The notes below the pieces were generated by a model, which worked only from the letters and a program-made list of their open reading frames with translations, ran no database searches and was not told the origin of the DNA. From the NCBI GenBank assembly GCA_013822345.1, contig PNKH01000017.1:1-64000 (forward strand): 64,000 nt of DNA, in the 5' to 3' direction. This document shows positions 29,601 to 37,915 of this stretch, in pieces; within the stretch, counting starts at the first letter, position 1, and the number at the start of each line of letters is the position of its first letter. A program made the translations under genes and the position numbers. The stretch comes from Isosphaera sp. Lineage in GTDB: Bacteria > Planctomycetota > Planctomycetia > Gemmatales > Gemmataceae.

Positions 29601-31173
29601 CAACGCCACCCCGCCGGACGACAAGGCGGAGGAGTTGGCCCGGCGGATGGAGGCGGTGGTGGCCGCGGTCGCGGCGCTCGGCCCGGCCGCGGCGCCGGAC
29701 CAGTTCAAGCTGAACGAGTTGGAGGTGAAGGAGGTCGCCCGCCAACTCGGCCAGGTGCCGCGGCCGGCCGAGGCCGCCGGCCTCCTCGCCGACGCCGTGG
29801 AGGCGGTGCAGGCGGCCGAGGCGGCGCTGCGGAACGGGGCCGGGCCGGGGTTGTCGGCGAAGCTCCGGGCCGCGGCCGCGGCGCTCGGCACCCTCGCCAC
29901 CCGCCTGTCCGGGGCCGAGTCCGACCTGGACCGCCTCCGCCGGCTGGCCGCGAACCGCCGGGCGGCGGCGCTGGCCGCCCCGAGGCAGGTGAACCGGCCG
30001 GTCGACCCGGACGCGGCCCGGCGGCTCGGGTGGGAGGCGGAGGAACTCGCCCTGACCCGGGTCGGGCCGTCCGGTCAGGTCCACAAGAAGCGGGTGGCCG
30101 AGCAGTACGCCCGGCTCCGCGACAACCCGGCTCCCGACCGCCAGGCCGGGGCGCACGCGGCGCTGGCCGAGGCGCTCGAGGAGCTGGCCGCGCTGACCGC
30201 CGACCTGCCGCACCTCGCCGCCGGGCTCGACACCCGCCCGCCGGCGCCCGACCCACCGGCCGCGGCCGACGCGTACCTCCCGTCGCGCCGGCTGGCGGAC
30301 GACCTGGGCGACCTCGCCGGCCGGCTCCGGGCGGCCCGCGGCCCGCTCCGCGACCTCCCCGGGGAGGTTCGGCGGGTGACCCGCCCGGCGGCGGTCAACC
30401 CGGTCGGCCCGGTCGAGGCGCGGCAGCGGCTGCTCGCGGCCGAGGCGGCGCGGCTGGCCGACTCCCTCGCCCCGCACGCGGCCGCCCTGCCGGCCGACCC
30501 GGCGCAGGCCGCCGCGGCAGCCGCCCTCGCCGCCGACCTCCTCCGCGACGGGGCCGTGTCGCCGGCGGCCGACGCCGCCGACCACGCCGCCGGGTTGCTG
30601 CTGGTGCTGGCGGCGGACCGGCGGGCGCGGGCGGCTGCGGACCTGGCCGCCCGGCAGGCGGCGGCGGCGCGGGAGGCGGGTCGGCTGCGGCACGCCTACG
30701 CCGGGGCGGCGGCGCAGCAGCAGGCGCGGTCGGGCGAACTGGAGCGGCGGGCGGCCGGGCTGGCGGCGGCGCTGGAGGCGGCGGCGCGGGACGCCGGGCG
30801 GGACGGGCCGGACGGGAAGACGTTGGGCGAGGCGGCGGCGGAGGTGCGGGCGGGGGTGAAGCTGTTGGCCGAGGCCGGCCGGGCGGCGGCCGACGGGGAC
30901 GCGGACGCGGCGGCCGGGCTACGGTCCGACGCCGAGACCCGGTTCCGGGAGGCGGCGGCGAAGGCGGCCGGGGCCGGGCCGGACTTCACCACCCTCCCGG
31001 ACCTCGACCCGGACACGGCCGCGACCGGGGCGGCGCTGCGGCGGGCGGGGCGGGCGCTGGCCCGGGCCGCCGGGGAGCGGGACGCGGCCGCGGTGGCGAA
31101 GTTGTTGCGGGAGGCCGGGGAGGAGTGCGGCCGGGCCGCCGGGGTGATCCGCACCCGCCTCGCCCCGCCATGA
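26623..31173 (+). CDS. Giant Ala-rich helical membrane protein, DUF4175-like
   Basis: The 1516-residue protein has three hydrophobic segments in its first 120 residues. A beta-sandwich-like region extends to about residue 460. More than 1000 residues of Ala/Leu/Arg-rich helix, probably extended coiled coil, follow. This order resembles DUF4175-type proteins found in planctomycete MoxR/DUF58 clusters, but no MoxR or DUF58 gene is near. The ATG beginning MSQATP is chosen because the N-terminal helix follows and the upstream frame crosses a palindrome. A structural envelope role is a guess. Confidence 0.75.
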   Translation: MSQATPHAVGRAAGPDPSARGRRVRAARGACWVIAAGLAGAGAVILLDFALGLPPWARAVGLAGWVTAVGVLVWRLVLRPLSDGGPAPPAGRDAPGNARAAAAASLALLACLAAGALLPGAVGHFRRVALPWQKAAPAPYRVVVTSGEPVARRHGPVTLTAYAESGDPNAPAARATLVVRDGPGAPERRLKMTAAAGGTFHATPAAVPADFEYRIEIGGATSDWFPVAVLDPVELAAGTATEVLAPGYAPAAPKVTRPGFVPPDGIRHGTAEFRFRFTRPAADAYLEFRPDAGGPPELTRVPLAADRLSGAAAVRLQRDGALKLVAVADRDGKKLRTEAAVPLRVRADAPPRFELVSGVSPRPVAVRPGVPLRIGFAAADDLGVGSAVLEWASGDLRPAQEEVELIGAGTPRATGRVTFDPSSKVRVGETVRVRLRVLDTRKLADAAQGPQDATYPEAGWATVRVDPDAPPPEAQEVTGRRDAVRDALTAVGGELVNVADGVGQVRDESDGRPDLEEKHVSLLNNARDGLGKANEWLGGAVREAGLNPELRPVAAGLRGAEGYLKAADEAIRRAAPAPAAARAVELAVAAKLLSDAADRIGDMAARNDRVARDRLDAWSLAALASDLAAADPARKAEFPDRLRALVAESEPLRTAAGADARLEFDRLAAAASDVAGAVRLLNEAAGQLRAAARAGLTEAVTTGGAVLAADAAVLLARVETAARLAGVTLPPPGGFRRAAELIAAGDTFAALTELEGLAQSLDAAAAAFGKWAAGRADPKVAARHLALWQADILTRFRKETGGNAARFATLPAEARDAVRAEAAAVREAVAGLRLPPGTDTVRARVLDHVTATGRYLAAGGPSADAAMQASADALNRLAETLSPVPDRLAKTRAGFDALVREQESIRAGTEQAFRGGGGLALDQKLVVLADRQRKQATAVADLDLPGLDARRVRLGAALLAAAADLRDGLPQDAAAAQAWARREFDRLRGLLFDNATPPDDKAEELARRMEAVVAAVAALGPAAAPDQFKLNELEVKEVARQLGQVPRPAEAAGLLADAVEAVQAAEAALRNGAGPGLSAKLRAAAAALGTLATRLSGAESDLDRLRRLAANRRAAALAAPRQVNRPVDPDAARRLGWEAEELALTRVGPSGQVHKKRVAEQYARLRDNPAPDRQAGAHAALAEALEELAALTADLPHLAAGLDTRPPAPDPPAAADAYLPSRRLADDLGDLAGRLRAARGPLRDLPGEVRRVTRPAAVNPVGPVEARQRLLAAEAARLADSLAPHAAALPADPAQAAAAAALAADLLRDGAVSPAADAADHAAGLLLVLAADRRARAAADLAARQAAAAREAGRLRHAYAGAAAQQQARSGELERRAAGLAAALEAAARDAGRDGPDGKTLGEAAAEVRAGVKLLAEAGRAAADGDADAAAGLRSDAETRFREAAAKAAGAGPDFTTLPDLDPDTAATGAALRRAGRALARAAGERDAAAVAKLLREAGEECGRAAGVIRTRLAPP

Positions 31174-31474
31174 ACGTCCACGACCAGGCGAGCCGGTTCG
31201 CGGCGCGGCTCGACCCGCCGGGGTTCTTCGGGCGGCTGCTCGGGCTGCCGGCCGGGGTGTTCGTGTTCCGCGGGTGGCTCGACACCCGCTCGGTCCCGTT
31301 CCCCGGCGGGACGGGCCGGACCGGGGACACGGTCGCCAGGGTAGACGACCCGGCCGGGGGCGGTTCGGGCCCCCGGCGGCGGTCGGGGCGGTGGCGGACC
31401 GGGACCGGCTGGAGCGGATGGCCGAGCGGATCCTCGACGCGGCCGGATGGGACGACCTCCTCGCCACCCCCTGA
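31170..31474 (+). pseudogene. Remnant of a planctomycete Rpn/transposase-like family gene
   Basis: An ATG overlapping the previous stop begins a recognisable N-terminus (FAARLDPPGFFGRLLG, then FRGWLDTRSVPFPG and DTVARVDDPA). This is typical of a multicopy planctomycete family near the Rpn/PD-(D/E)XK nucleases. Around 31370 the reading switches frame to a typical C-terminal end (LERMAERILDAAGWDDLL), ending at 31474. The roughly 200-residue middle is missing. The gene is therefore decayed by internal deletion and frameshift. Confidence 0.55.
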
Positions 31475-31532
31475 ACCCGGCCGGCCGGCAGCGTGTCGGG
31501 TGTTCGCCCGTCACCCCCCGCCGGAGCCCGCC

Positions 31533-32012
31533 GTGATCCGACCGACCACGCCCGACGACACCGCCGCGATCCTCGCCCTCGCCGTCGCCACCGGGCTCGC
31601 CCCGCCGGACGCCACCGACGAACTGCGCGACGTGCTCGCGAGCCACTTCGCCGGCACCCTCGGCCGCGACCACACCTGGGTGACGGACGACGACGGCGGG
31701 CCGGTCGGGGTGGCGTACTTCGCGCCGGAACGGCTGACCGAGGGGACGTGGAACCTGTACATGATCGCCGTCCGGCCCGACCTCCAGGGGCGGGGCCGCG
31801 GCGCGGCCCTCCTCCGCCACGCCGAGGAGACGCTGGCGGCGCGGGGCGAGCGGCTGCTGCTGGTCGACACGTCGGGGCTGCCGGAGTTCGAGCGGACCCG
31901 GGCGTTCTACCGGAAGTGCGGGTACGACGAGGAGGCCCGGGTCCGCGAGTTCTGGAAGGCCGGCGACGACAAGGTGGTGTTCCGCAAGGCGCTGGCCGCC
32001 CCGGGGCGGTGA
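31533..32012 (+). CDS. GNAT-family N-acetyltransferase
   Basis: The 159-residue protein shows the GNAT acetyl-CoA site VRPDLQGRGRGAALLRHAE (motif A, R/QxxGxG/A) and the closing FYRKCGY. It transfers an acetyl group from acetyl-CoA to an unknown amine in the cytoplasm. The start is GTG (VIRPTTPDD, the common family beginning). It follows a decayed gene and converges on a small secreted-protein gene with only 11 bases between stops. Confidence 0.9.
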   Translation: MIRPTTPDDTAAILALAVATGLAPPDATDELRDVLASHFAGTLGRDHTWVTDDDGGPVGVAYFAPERLTEGTWNLYMIAVRPDLQGRGRGAALLRHAEETLAARGERLLLVDTSGLPEFERTRAFYRKCGYDEEARVREFWKAGDDKVVFRKALAAPGR

Positions 32013-32023
32013 CCCGGGCCGCG

Positions 32024-32470
32024 TCAGTCCTTCTTCTTCCCGGCGGTGCACGGCTTCGCCATCACCGCCACGATCAGCACCTTCCCGTCCTTCGTCCGGT
32101 GCGGGGTCACCACCGGGAAGAACTTGTCGCACACGCACCCGTAGGTCACGTTCTCCAGCCCCGGCGGCTTGATCGTCAGGCTCACCCGCCCGTCCGCGTC
32201 CTTCGCCCGGGCCACCGTCACCTTCAGCTCCTGCTTCTCCACCAGCGCGAACGTGTGCGACCCCCCGACCGCCACCGACTTCGCCTCGGTCGCGTGGATC
32301 ACGAACCCGGTCAGCTTGTCGTCCCGCTTCTGCACCTGCCGCGCCAGGTCGACCAGCTTCGGGTCCACCTTGGCGTCCGCGTCGGTCGCCAGGACGACCA
32401 CCACCGTCACCCGGACCGGGTCGTCGGTCGGGCACAGCACCAGCAGGATCGGGGCCAGCGCGCCGGACAT
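32024..32470 (-). CDS. Small exported protein of the sigma/anti-sigma operon
   Basis: The 148-residue protein starts with a short hydrophobic leader (GALAPILLVLC). It ends with a Cys-containing region (YGCVCDKFF, AKPCTAGKKKD). The segment between resembles thiol or stress proteins only vaguely, and I do not recognise the family. It begins 3 bases after the anti-sigma stop, so it is the third gene of that operon and may be a regulated output or a sensor. Confidence 0.65.
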   Translation of the reverse strand: MSGALAPILLVLCPTDDPVRVTVVVVLATDADAKVDPKLVDLARQVQKRDDKLTGFVIHATEAKSVAVGGSHTFALVEKQELKVTVARAKDADGRVSLTIKPPGLENVTYGCVCDKFFPVVTPHRTKDGKVLIVAVMAKPCTAGKKKD

Positions 32471-32473
32471 GGG

Positions 32474-33142
32474 TCACCTGGGCTTGGCGGCGAAGATCAT
32501 CGGGGCGTCCCCGGGGGCGGCGGTCAGCTTCGGCCCGCCGGCCGGCCACGCCGGGCTCGGGTCCGCGTCCTCCACCTCCAGCTCCTCGGCCGCGACCAGC
32601 GCCAGCGCCCCGTCCAGCGGGTGCCGGCCGACCGGCAGCCACCCGGCCCGGGTGTCCGGGACGCGGTCCAGGGTCACGTCGTCGTCCCCGGCCATCGGCA
32701 GCACGGCGAACCCGGTGAGCGGGTCCTCGGACGGCGCCGGTACCGGGGCGGGCACGACTGCGATGTCCCGGGCCTCCGGCGGCGCGACCGGGGCCAGCGC
32801 CAGCCACGCCGCGGACGCGGCCACCGCCGCCGCGGCCAGGCCGCCGGCCACCCACCCGACCGCCCGGCCCCGGTATCGAATCGGACCGTCCAGCCGATCC
32901 CCGATCCCGCCGCGGACCGCCGCCCACGCCGCCGGCGGCGGCTCCGGCGGCTCGGCCGACTCCCACAGCGGGCCGTTCGCCGGCGAGAACGCGCGCTGGG
33001 CGTCCAGCTCGGCGCGGGCCTCCGGGTGGTCGGCCAGCCACCGCTCGACCGCGGCCCGGGTGTCGGCGTCCAGTTCGCCGTCGGCGTAGGCCGCCAGCAA
33101 CTCGGGCGGGAAGTCGTCGGGGGGAAGGTCGGGCGTGGGCAT
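32474..33142 (-). CDS. Anti-sigma factor with one membrane helix
   Basis: The 222-residue protein has an N-terminal anti-sigma-type helical segment (FPPELLAAYADGELD, VERWLADHPEARAELD) without the HxxxCxxC zinc motif. A transmembrane helix follows at about 107-128 and an outside domain after it. It should hold the adjacent sigma factor at the membrane until a signal arrives. It starts 26 bases after the sigma gene stop, in the same operon. Confidence 0.85.
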   Translation of the reverse strand: MPTPDLPPDDFPPELLAAYADGELDADTRAAVERWLADHPEARAELDAQRAFSPANGPLWESAEPPEPPPAAWAAVRGGIGDRLDGPIRYRGRAVGWVAGGLAAAAVAASAAWLALAPVAPPEARDIAVVPAPVPAPSEDPLTGFAVLPMAGDDDVTLDRVPDTRAGWLPVGRHPLDGALALVAAEELEVEDADPSPAWPAGGPKLTAAPGDAPMIFAAKPR

Positions 33143-33168
33143 GACTGGCGAACCTCGTACCGCCCGCG

Positions 33169-33768
33169 TCACGGGCGGACCTGGTCGGCGAGCAGCGTCT
33201 TGAGCCGCTGCCGGGCGTAGAACAGCCGGCTCATCACCGTCCCGATCGAGATGCCGAGGGCCTCGGCCGCCTCCCGGTACGACAGCCCGCCGTCGACGTG
33301 TAGGACGAACGTCTGCCGCTGCGGGCCGGGGAGCTGGGCCAGGGCGGCGTCGATCTTCCCCCGCAGGTCGGCCCGGGTCAACCCCGCGTCCGGCGGCGGC
33401 AACTCGCCCGGCCCGTACCGGTCCGGCGGGTCGCCGGGCGGGGCCTGCGGCACCCGCGCCCCGCGCCGCCGGTGCCGCCCGACGTCCAGGGCGGCGTTGC
33501 ACACCACCCGCAACAGCCACGTCTTGAACGAGCTCCGGCCGCGGAACCGGTCCAGGCTCGTCAGCACCTTGACGAACGCGTCCTGGACCGCGTCGAGGGC
33601 GTCGGCCTCCCGCCCGAGGAGCCGGTACGCGACCCGGTACGCCACCCCGCGGTGGCGGCGGAACAGGTCGTCCAGCGCCGCCCGGTCCCCGGCCGCGAAC
33701 CGCTCCAGCAGGGCGGCGTCGGTCGGGGCGGGGGCCGCGGGCTTCGGTTCGGCCGAGACGGCGGGCAT
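33169..33768 (-). CDS. ECF-type RNA polymerase sigma factor
   Basis: The 199-residue protein contains sigma region 2 (LFRRHRGVAYRVAYRLLG, AVQDAFVKVL, FKTWLLRVVCNAALD). It then has a Pro-rich linker and region 4 (LPGPQRQTFVLHVDGGLSYREAAEALG, GTVMSRLFYARQRL). It directs RNA polymerase to a small stress or envelope regulon, and usually to its own operon. The next two genes encode its anti-sigma factor and an exported protein. It is divergent from corA. Confidence 0.93.
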   Translation of the reverse strand: MPAVSAEPKPAAPAPTDAALLERFAAGDRAALDDLFRRHRGVAYRVAYRLLGREADALDAVQDAFVKVLTSLDRFRGRSSFKTWLLRVVCNAALDVGRHRRRGARVPQAPPGDPPDRYGPGELPPPDAGLTRADLRGKIDAALAQLPGPQRQTFVLHVDGGLSYREAAEALGISIGTVMSRLFYARQRLKTLLADQVRP

Positions 33769-33910
33769 GGGGTGGGTTACACTCCGTACTTCGGCGGCCG
33801 TCTCCGTCCGACGGCGGGGCGCCCGGCGCCCCGTATTCTAACCCCCCGGGTGGGTAGACGCACCGGCCCCCGCGCGAATTCGACCCCGATCCCCCGACAC
33901 GGGCCCGCCC

Positions 33911-34972
33911 ATGATCACCGTCCTCCACTGGGACGCGGCCGCCCGCACCTGCTGCGGCCGGTCGCACGACGAGTTGCCGCCGACCGCCGCCGCCGCCGAC
34001 GACGACGACGTGTGGTGGGTCGACCTGTCCGACCCCACCCCGGCCGAGGAGGAGAAGGTGTTCCGCACCTTCCTCCCGGTCCACTCCCTCACCTTCGGCG
34101 ACATCACCAAGGAGCGGCGGACGCCGAGCGAGGGGACGCACCTGCCGAAGGTGGAGGAGTTCCCGGACTACCTGTTCGCGGTCGTCAACCCGCTCCCGCC
34201 GGGGCTGGCGGAGTCGCTCGGGCCGGCGAAGAAGGGGGCCCCGCGGCCGAGCCTGAGGGAGCTGCGGGAGCGGCGGAAGCACCGCCCGCAGCTCAGCGCG
34301 GTGATGACCCGGAACGTGCTCGTCACCCACCACTACCGGCCGCTGGCGTGCGTGGACGCGGCCCGCGGGTTCGCCGAGCGGCACGCGGACGCCGCCCGCC
34401 GCGGCCCGGACTTCCTGTTCCACCACGTCCTGGACGCGATGGTCGACGAGTACTCCCCGGTGGTGGACGCGGTCGGCGCCCGCCTCGACGCCCTGGAGAC
34501 GCGAGTCTTCCGCGACCCGTCCCCGCAGCTGCTGGCCCGGCTGCTGCGGCTGAAGCGGGTGGTGACCGGGCTGCGGAAGACGCTGATCCTGGAGCGGGAG
34601 GTGCTGGCCCGGCTGACCCGCGGGGAGTTCGACCTCGTCGACGAGCGGGAGATCGTCTACTACCGGAACGTGTACGACCACCTGGTGCGGTACACGGAAC
34701 TGGTGGAGGCGGCCCGGGAGATGGTGAGCGACCTGATGGAGTCGCACCTGTCGGCCGTGTCGACCCGGCTGAACCAGGTGATGAAGGTGCTCACCATGAT
34801 CTCGACGGTGGTGCTGCCGATGACGCTGGTGGCCGGGGTGTACGGGATGAACTTCGAGGAGAACGTCTCGCCGTCCTTCAAGTCCGACTGGGGGTTCCCG
34901 TTCGCCCTCGGGATGATGGCCCTGCTCGGGGTCGGGTCGGTGGCGTACTTCCGCGCGCGGCGGTGGCTGTGA
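33911..34972 (+). CDS. corA: CorA-family magnesium/metal channel
   Basis: The 353-residue protein has the CorA plan: a cytoplasmic alpha/beta N-domain, long stalk helices (about 160-290), then two C-terminal transmembrane helices. The signature YGMNFE sits between them and a short basic tail (RARRWL) follows. It forms a pentameric inner-membrane channel for Mg2+ (some members take Co2+ or Ni2+). A 44-bp palindrome follows 8 bases after the stop. Confidence 0.94.
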   Translation: MITVLHWDAAARTCCGRSHDELPPTAAAADDDDVWWVDLSDPTPAEEEKVFRTFLPVHSLTFGDITKERRTPSEGTHLPKVEEFPDYLFAVVNPLPPGLAESLGPAKKGAPRPSLRELRERRKHRPQLSAVMTRNVLVTHHYRPLACVDAARGFAERHADAARRGPDFLFHHVLDAMVDEYSPVVDAVGARLDALETRVFRDPSPQLLARLLRLKRVVTGLRKTLILEREVLARLTRGEFDLVDEREIVYYRNVYDHLVRYTELVEAAREMVSDLMESHLSAVSTRLNQVMKVLTMISTVVLPMTLVAGVYGMNFEENVSPSFKSDWGFPFALGMMALLGVGSVAYFRARRWL

Positions 34973-34980
34973 GGGGATCC

Positions 34981-35078
34981 GGGGCGGTCGCGGTAGGTCG
35001 GGAGGGCGAGGCTCCTGCCGAGCCATGCGGCCCCGGCTCGGCAGGAGCCTCGCCCTCCCGACCTACCGCGACCGCCCC
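34981..35078. repeat. 44-bp perfect inverted repeat
   Basis: Arms 34981-35024 and 35035-35078 pair exactly around a 10-base loop. The arm contains GGGAGGGCGAGGCTCC followed by a GCCGAGCC end, the core shared with three other palindromes in this window. It lies between corA and a small codirectional gene. Confidence 0.93.
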
Positions 35079-35116
35079 AGAGGCGGTGAGCGTGTACCGC
35101 CCGAACCGGAGCACCG

Positions 35117-35362
35117 ATGACCCTGCTGTGCTTCGCCGCCGTCGGTCTCGCCGTGCTGGTCTGCGCCGCGTGGCTGCGCGAGCGGTCGTTCCGCGAGCGG
35201 TTCCCGCCGATCTCGGACGCCGAGTTCCTCGCCCGCTGCCGCCCGGGCGTGGACCCCGTGGTCGCGCTGAGGGTGCGGCGGATCGTCGCCGCCCACTTCG
35301 CCGTCGAGTACGAGCGCGTCTACCCGTCGACCTGTTTCGTCGAAGACATCGGTGCGGACTGA
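35117..35362 (+). CDS. Small membrane protein with acyl-carrier-like end
   Basis: The 81-residue protein starts with one hydrophobic helix (LLCFAAVGLAVLVCAAWL). It continues with VVALRVRRIVAAHFAVEYERVYPSTCFVEDIGAD. The final VEDIGAD resembles the acyl-carrier-protein motif before the phosphopantetheine serine (DLGADSLD), but the protein stops exactly before that serine. It may be a degenerate or truncated carrier-like protein, or a natural family variant. Function unknown. Confidence 0.6.
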   Translation: MTLLCFAAVGLAVLVCAAWLRERSFRERFPPISDAEFLARCRPGVDPVVALRVRRIVAAHFAVEYERVYPSTCFVEDIGAD

Positions 35363-35384
35363 CGGCCCCAAGAGACCTCGTGCC

Positions 35385-36101
35385 ATGACCAAGCCGATCG
35401 CCCTCCTCGCCGCGCTGGCGCTCACCACCCCCGCCCCGGCCGCCGACCTGACGGTCGCGGCCGTCGCCGACCCGAAGGGCGACGGCCCGGACGGGAAGGG
35501 GAACACCGCCGACGACACCTGGCAGTTCTGGTTCGAGCTGGCCGACAAGCCGGGCCACTTCCACCCGCTCGATACCCACAGCACGGCCGTCCCGAAGAAG
35601 GGCGTCCCGAAGAAGATCACCGGCCCGGTCGCGGCCCTGCTCCCGAACCCGGACGACACCGCCGGGTGGGTGTTCCACCGCGACTGGGACGGCCGGTTCG
35701 AGGGCGTCTGGGGCGACGCCAAGGGGAAGCAGGTGATCGCCTCCCCGTACGTCGAGAAGACGTTCCACGGGGCGGTCGCCGTCACCTACCGGGTCCCGGT
35801 CGACGGCCGGTACGACGTGTCCGGCGGGCTGACCGACCTGCAGGTGGCCCCGGAGGTCGCGAAGCACGACGGGGTCGAATGGCTGCTGGAGCTGGCCGAC
35901 GACGCGAGGCCGGGGAAGAAGCTCACCTCCGGCGGCCCGATCGGGGACGGGAACGGCCGGCCGGACTGCGGCACGTTCGAGGCGAAGGGGGTCGAGGCGA
36001 AGAAGGGGCAGTTGGTGCGCCTGGCGATCCGCCCGCGGGCGTGGTGGGGCACCGACCTGACCCGCATCGACGCCTTCCGGGTGGTGCCGGCCGCCAAGTA
36101 G
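35385..36101 (+). CDS. Secreted protein of unknown function
   Basis: The 238-residue protein has a clear signal peptide (about 1-20, ending TPAPAAD). A beta-rich body follows (TWQFWFELADKPGHFHPL, VFHRDWDGRFEGVWGD, a C-terminal RPRAWWGTDLTRIDAF). The layout suggests a carbohydrate-binding or jelly-roll-type secreted domain, but no family motif is certain. It starts 22 bases after the small membrane-protein gene, probably in the same transcript. Confidence 0.75.
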   Translation: MTKPIALLAALALTTPAPAADLTVAAVADPKGDGPDGKGNTADDTWQFWFELADKPGHFHPLDTHSTAVPKKGVPKKITGPVAALLPNPDDTAGWVFHRDWDGRFEGVWGDAKGKQVIASPYVEKTFHGAVAVTYRVPVDGRYDVSGGLTDLQVAPEVAKHDGVEWLLELADDARPGKKLTSGGPIGDGNGRPDCGTFEAKGVEAKKGQLVRLAIRPRAWWGTDLTRIDAFRVVPAAK

Positions 36102-36178
36102 GCCCGCCGCCTTGTCGGTCGCCCCGACGGGGGTTAGGTTAACCGCTGCGGTTTCATCGGGCCGACGGAGGCAGACAG

Positions 36179-36622
36179 ATGGCGAAGGCACGCGGCGGCC
36201 GGGCACCGTCCCGGATGGACCGGCGGCGGGAGGCGGAGGCGGCCGAGGCCCGGGAGCGGGAGGGCGCGGCCGGGGACGCGGGCGAGGAGGAGGCCGAGGA
36301 GGCCGACGCCGACGCGGAGGCGGACGCCGAGGGCGACGACGACGGCGACGGCGCCAAGAAGAAGAAGCCGGCCAAGAAGAAGGCGGCGAAGAAGCCGGCC
36401 GCCCCGAAGGCGAAGAAGCCGGCGACGAAGCGGACCCGGGCGGCCAAGGAGGTCCGGCGGAAGGCGGTGTGGCGGGTGTTCGACAACGCCAGCAAGGTGG
36501 TCGACGAGTTCCCGTTCAACCAGAAGGCCGAGGCCGAGGCCCTGTTGGCCCGGAAGATCCAGGAGAAGGAGGGGAAGGCCACCTTCTACCTGAACCTCGT
36601 CAAGGTCGAGATGGAGGCCTAG
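36179..36622 (+). CDS. Small protein with acidic and Lys-rich tails
   Basis: The 147-residue protein begins with an acidic low-complexity stretch (about 20-58), then a histone-H1-like Lys/Ala/Pro run (about 59-85, such as KKPAKKKAAKKPAAPK). It ends with a folded C-terminus (VWRVFDNASKVVDEFPF, AEALLARKIQEKEG). The basic part could bind nucleic acid (inference from composition). The C-terminal part appears conserved, but I cannot name a family. A 39-bp palindrome follows. Confidence 0.7.
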   Translation: MAKARGGRAPSRMDRRREAEAAEAREREGAAGDAGEEEAEEADADAEADAEGDDDGDGAKKKKPAKKKAAKKPAAPKAKKPATKRTRAAKEVRRKAVWRVFDNASKVVDEFPFNQKAEAEALLARKIQEKEGKATFYLNLVKVEMEA

Positions 36623-36634
36623 AGGCCCCGTCCC

Positions 36635-36720
36635 CGTTGAGCCGCGACGCGGGGTCTGCGGAGCGGAGCGCGGCACCTGGCCCGCGCTCCGCTCCGCAGA
36701 CCCCGCGTCGCGGCTCAACG
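36635..36720. repeat. 39-bp perfect inverted repeat at convergent junction
   Basis: Arms 36635-36673 and 36682-36720 pair exactly around an 8-base loop, 12 bases past the stop of the Lys-rich protein gene. The right end lies 18 bases from the stop of the convergent membrane-protein gene. It is likely to act as a two-way terminator. Confidence 0.93.
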
Positions 36721-36738
36721 TGTTCGCCCGCCCCCCGG

Positions 36739-37665
36739 TCACGGGTTGTTCACCACCGTCGCCTTCTGCCGCAGCAGGTCCTGCACCTGCTCCAGCCGCC
36801 AGCTGATGAACAGCACGTTCGGCAGCCGGATCGTCTCGGACGACGCCCCGGCCGTCTTCACCACCAGGTCGCCGGAGAAGAACCCGAGCAGCCAGTGGCG
36901 GAAGATGTCGTCCCGCTGCTTCTCGAACGCCAGCCCGGTGGTGTCGAAGTTCCGGATCGACGCCCCGATGTGCTCGCACACCTGGATCTGCCCCGGGGTG
37001 ACCCGCATGTACGTCCGCTGGTCGAAGATGAACACCGAGATGGCCCACAGGACGAACACCGCGGTGGCGATGAACAGGTACCCGGCCATGTTGATGTAGA
37101 TGTGCAGCCCGCGGACCGCGCTCAGGAGCGACTCCCACCCGCGCGGGACGATGCTGATGATCAGCACCAGGATCAGGATCAGCAAGAGCACCAGGAACGA
37201 CCACAGCCCGCGGAGCGGGACGTTGGTGACGATCACGGTCAGCAGCAGGACGACGCAGAACAGCGGCCCGAGCCACGCCTTCTGGGACACCCGGGTCGGG
37301 AACGTCGCCCCGGCGTTCGGGTTGGCCGTCGCCTCCCGGGCGGCCTCGAGGGTGTCCGACCGGGGCGGCGGCGCCCCCGCCCCCCGCTCCCGGTTGGCCC
37401 GGTCCACCGCCTCGGCCTCGGTCTCCGAGGCGTTCACCGTGTAGGTGACCAGCCCCTTGCCGCTCCCGGTCACCTGCACCTTGGTGTCGGCCGGGACGAT
37501 CGCCAGCCGGCTGTCCTCGAAGTAGGTGATCAGGGCGAACAGGAACCCGAGGGCCCAGATCGGCCACCAGTAGAACAGCATCGAGTGGCTGATCAGGGTG
37601 ATCTCCCGCCGGGCCGGGGGGCCGGGCGGGGCGGTCGCGGGCTGGGCGGTCGGTGCGGGGGTCAT
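36739..37665 (-). CDS. Four-helix membrane protein of unknown function
   Basis: The 308-residue protein has four predicted helices (about 30-48, 133-152, 158-178 and 195-218). A C-terminal cytoplasmic domain with RNFDTTGLAFEKQRDDIFRH and TIRLPNVLFISWRL follows. Part of this recalls PH-like (bacterial Pleckstrin-type) membrane domains, but the match is weak. The start MTPAPTAQ is chosen because the frame upstream is spacer. It is divergent from the PmoA-like gene. Confidence 0.7.
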   Translation of the reverse strand: MTPAPTAQPATAPPGPPARREITLISHSMLFYWWPIWALGFLFALITYFEDSRLAIVPADTKVQVTGSGKGLVTYTVNASETEAEAVDRANRERGAGAPPPRSDTLEAAREATANPNAGATFPTRVSQKAWLGPLFCVVLLLTVIVTNVPLRGLWSFLVLLLILILVLIISIVPRGWESLLSAVRGLHIYINMAGYLFIATAVFVLWAISVFIFDQRTYMRVTPGQIQVCEHIGASIRNFDTTGLAFEKQRDDIFRHWLLGFFSGDLVVKTAGASSETIRLPNVLFISWRLEQVQDLLRQKATVVNNP

Positions 37666-37915
37666 CGGTGGTCCGCTCGGGGTACGGGGGATCGGGCCGG
37701 CCGGTCGCCGGGCCGCGGTTACCGGGTAGTTCGTCGGCCCGGTCCGGTTCTTTGACGGCGGCGCGGGACTCAGGCTAGGGCGGGCGTCCCACCGTGTCAA
37801 GCGCCAACCTCCACCGGCGGGCCGGGGTGCGGGTGCGGGTCGCACCGGGTGGCCGACTCGCGGGCGGTCGGGGCGGCGGCTAGAATGACCCCGCCCCCGA
37901 CCCCGGAGACGAGCC

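Noticed and set aside
26712-31169. Second long plus-strand frame inside the giant membrane-protein gene
   Set aside because: It is a +1 shadow rich in Arg/Pro/Gly. Only its last parts, the decayed gene and the GNAT gene, have real family motifs.
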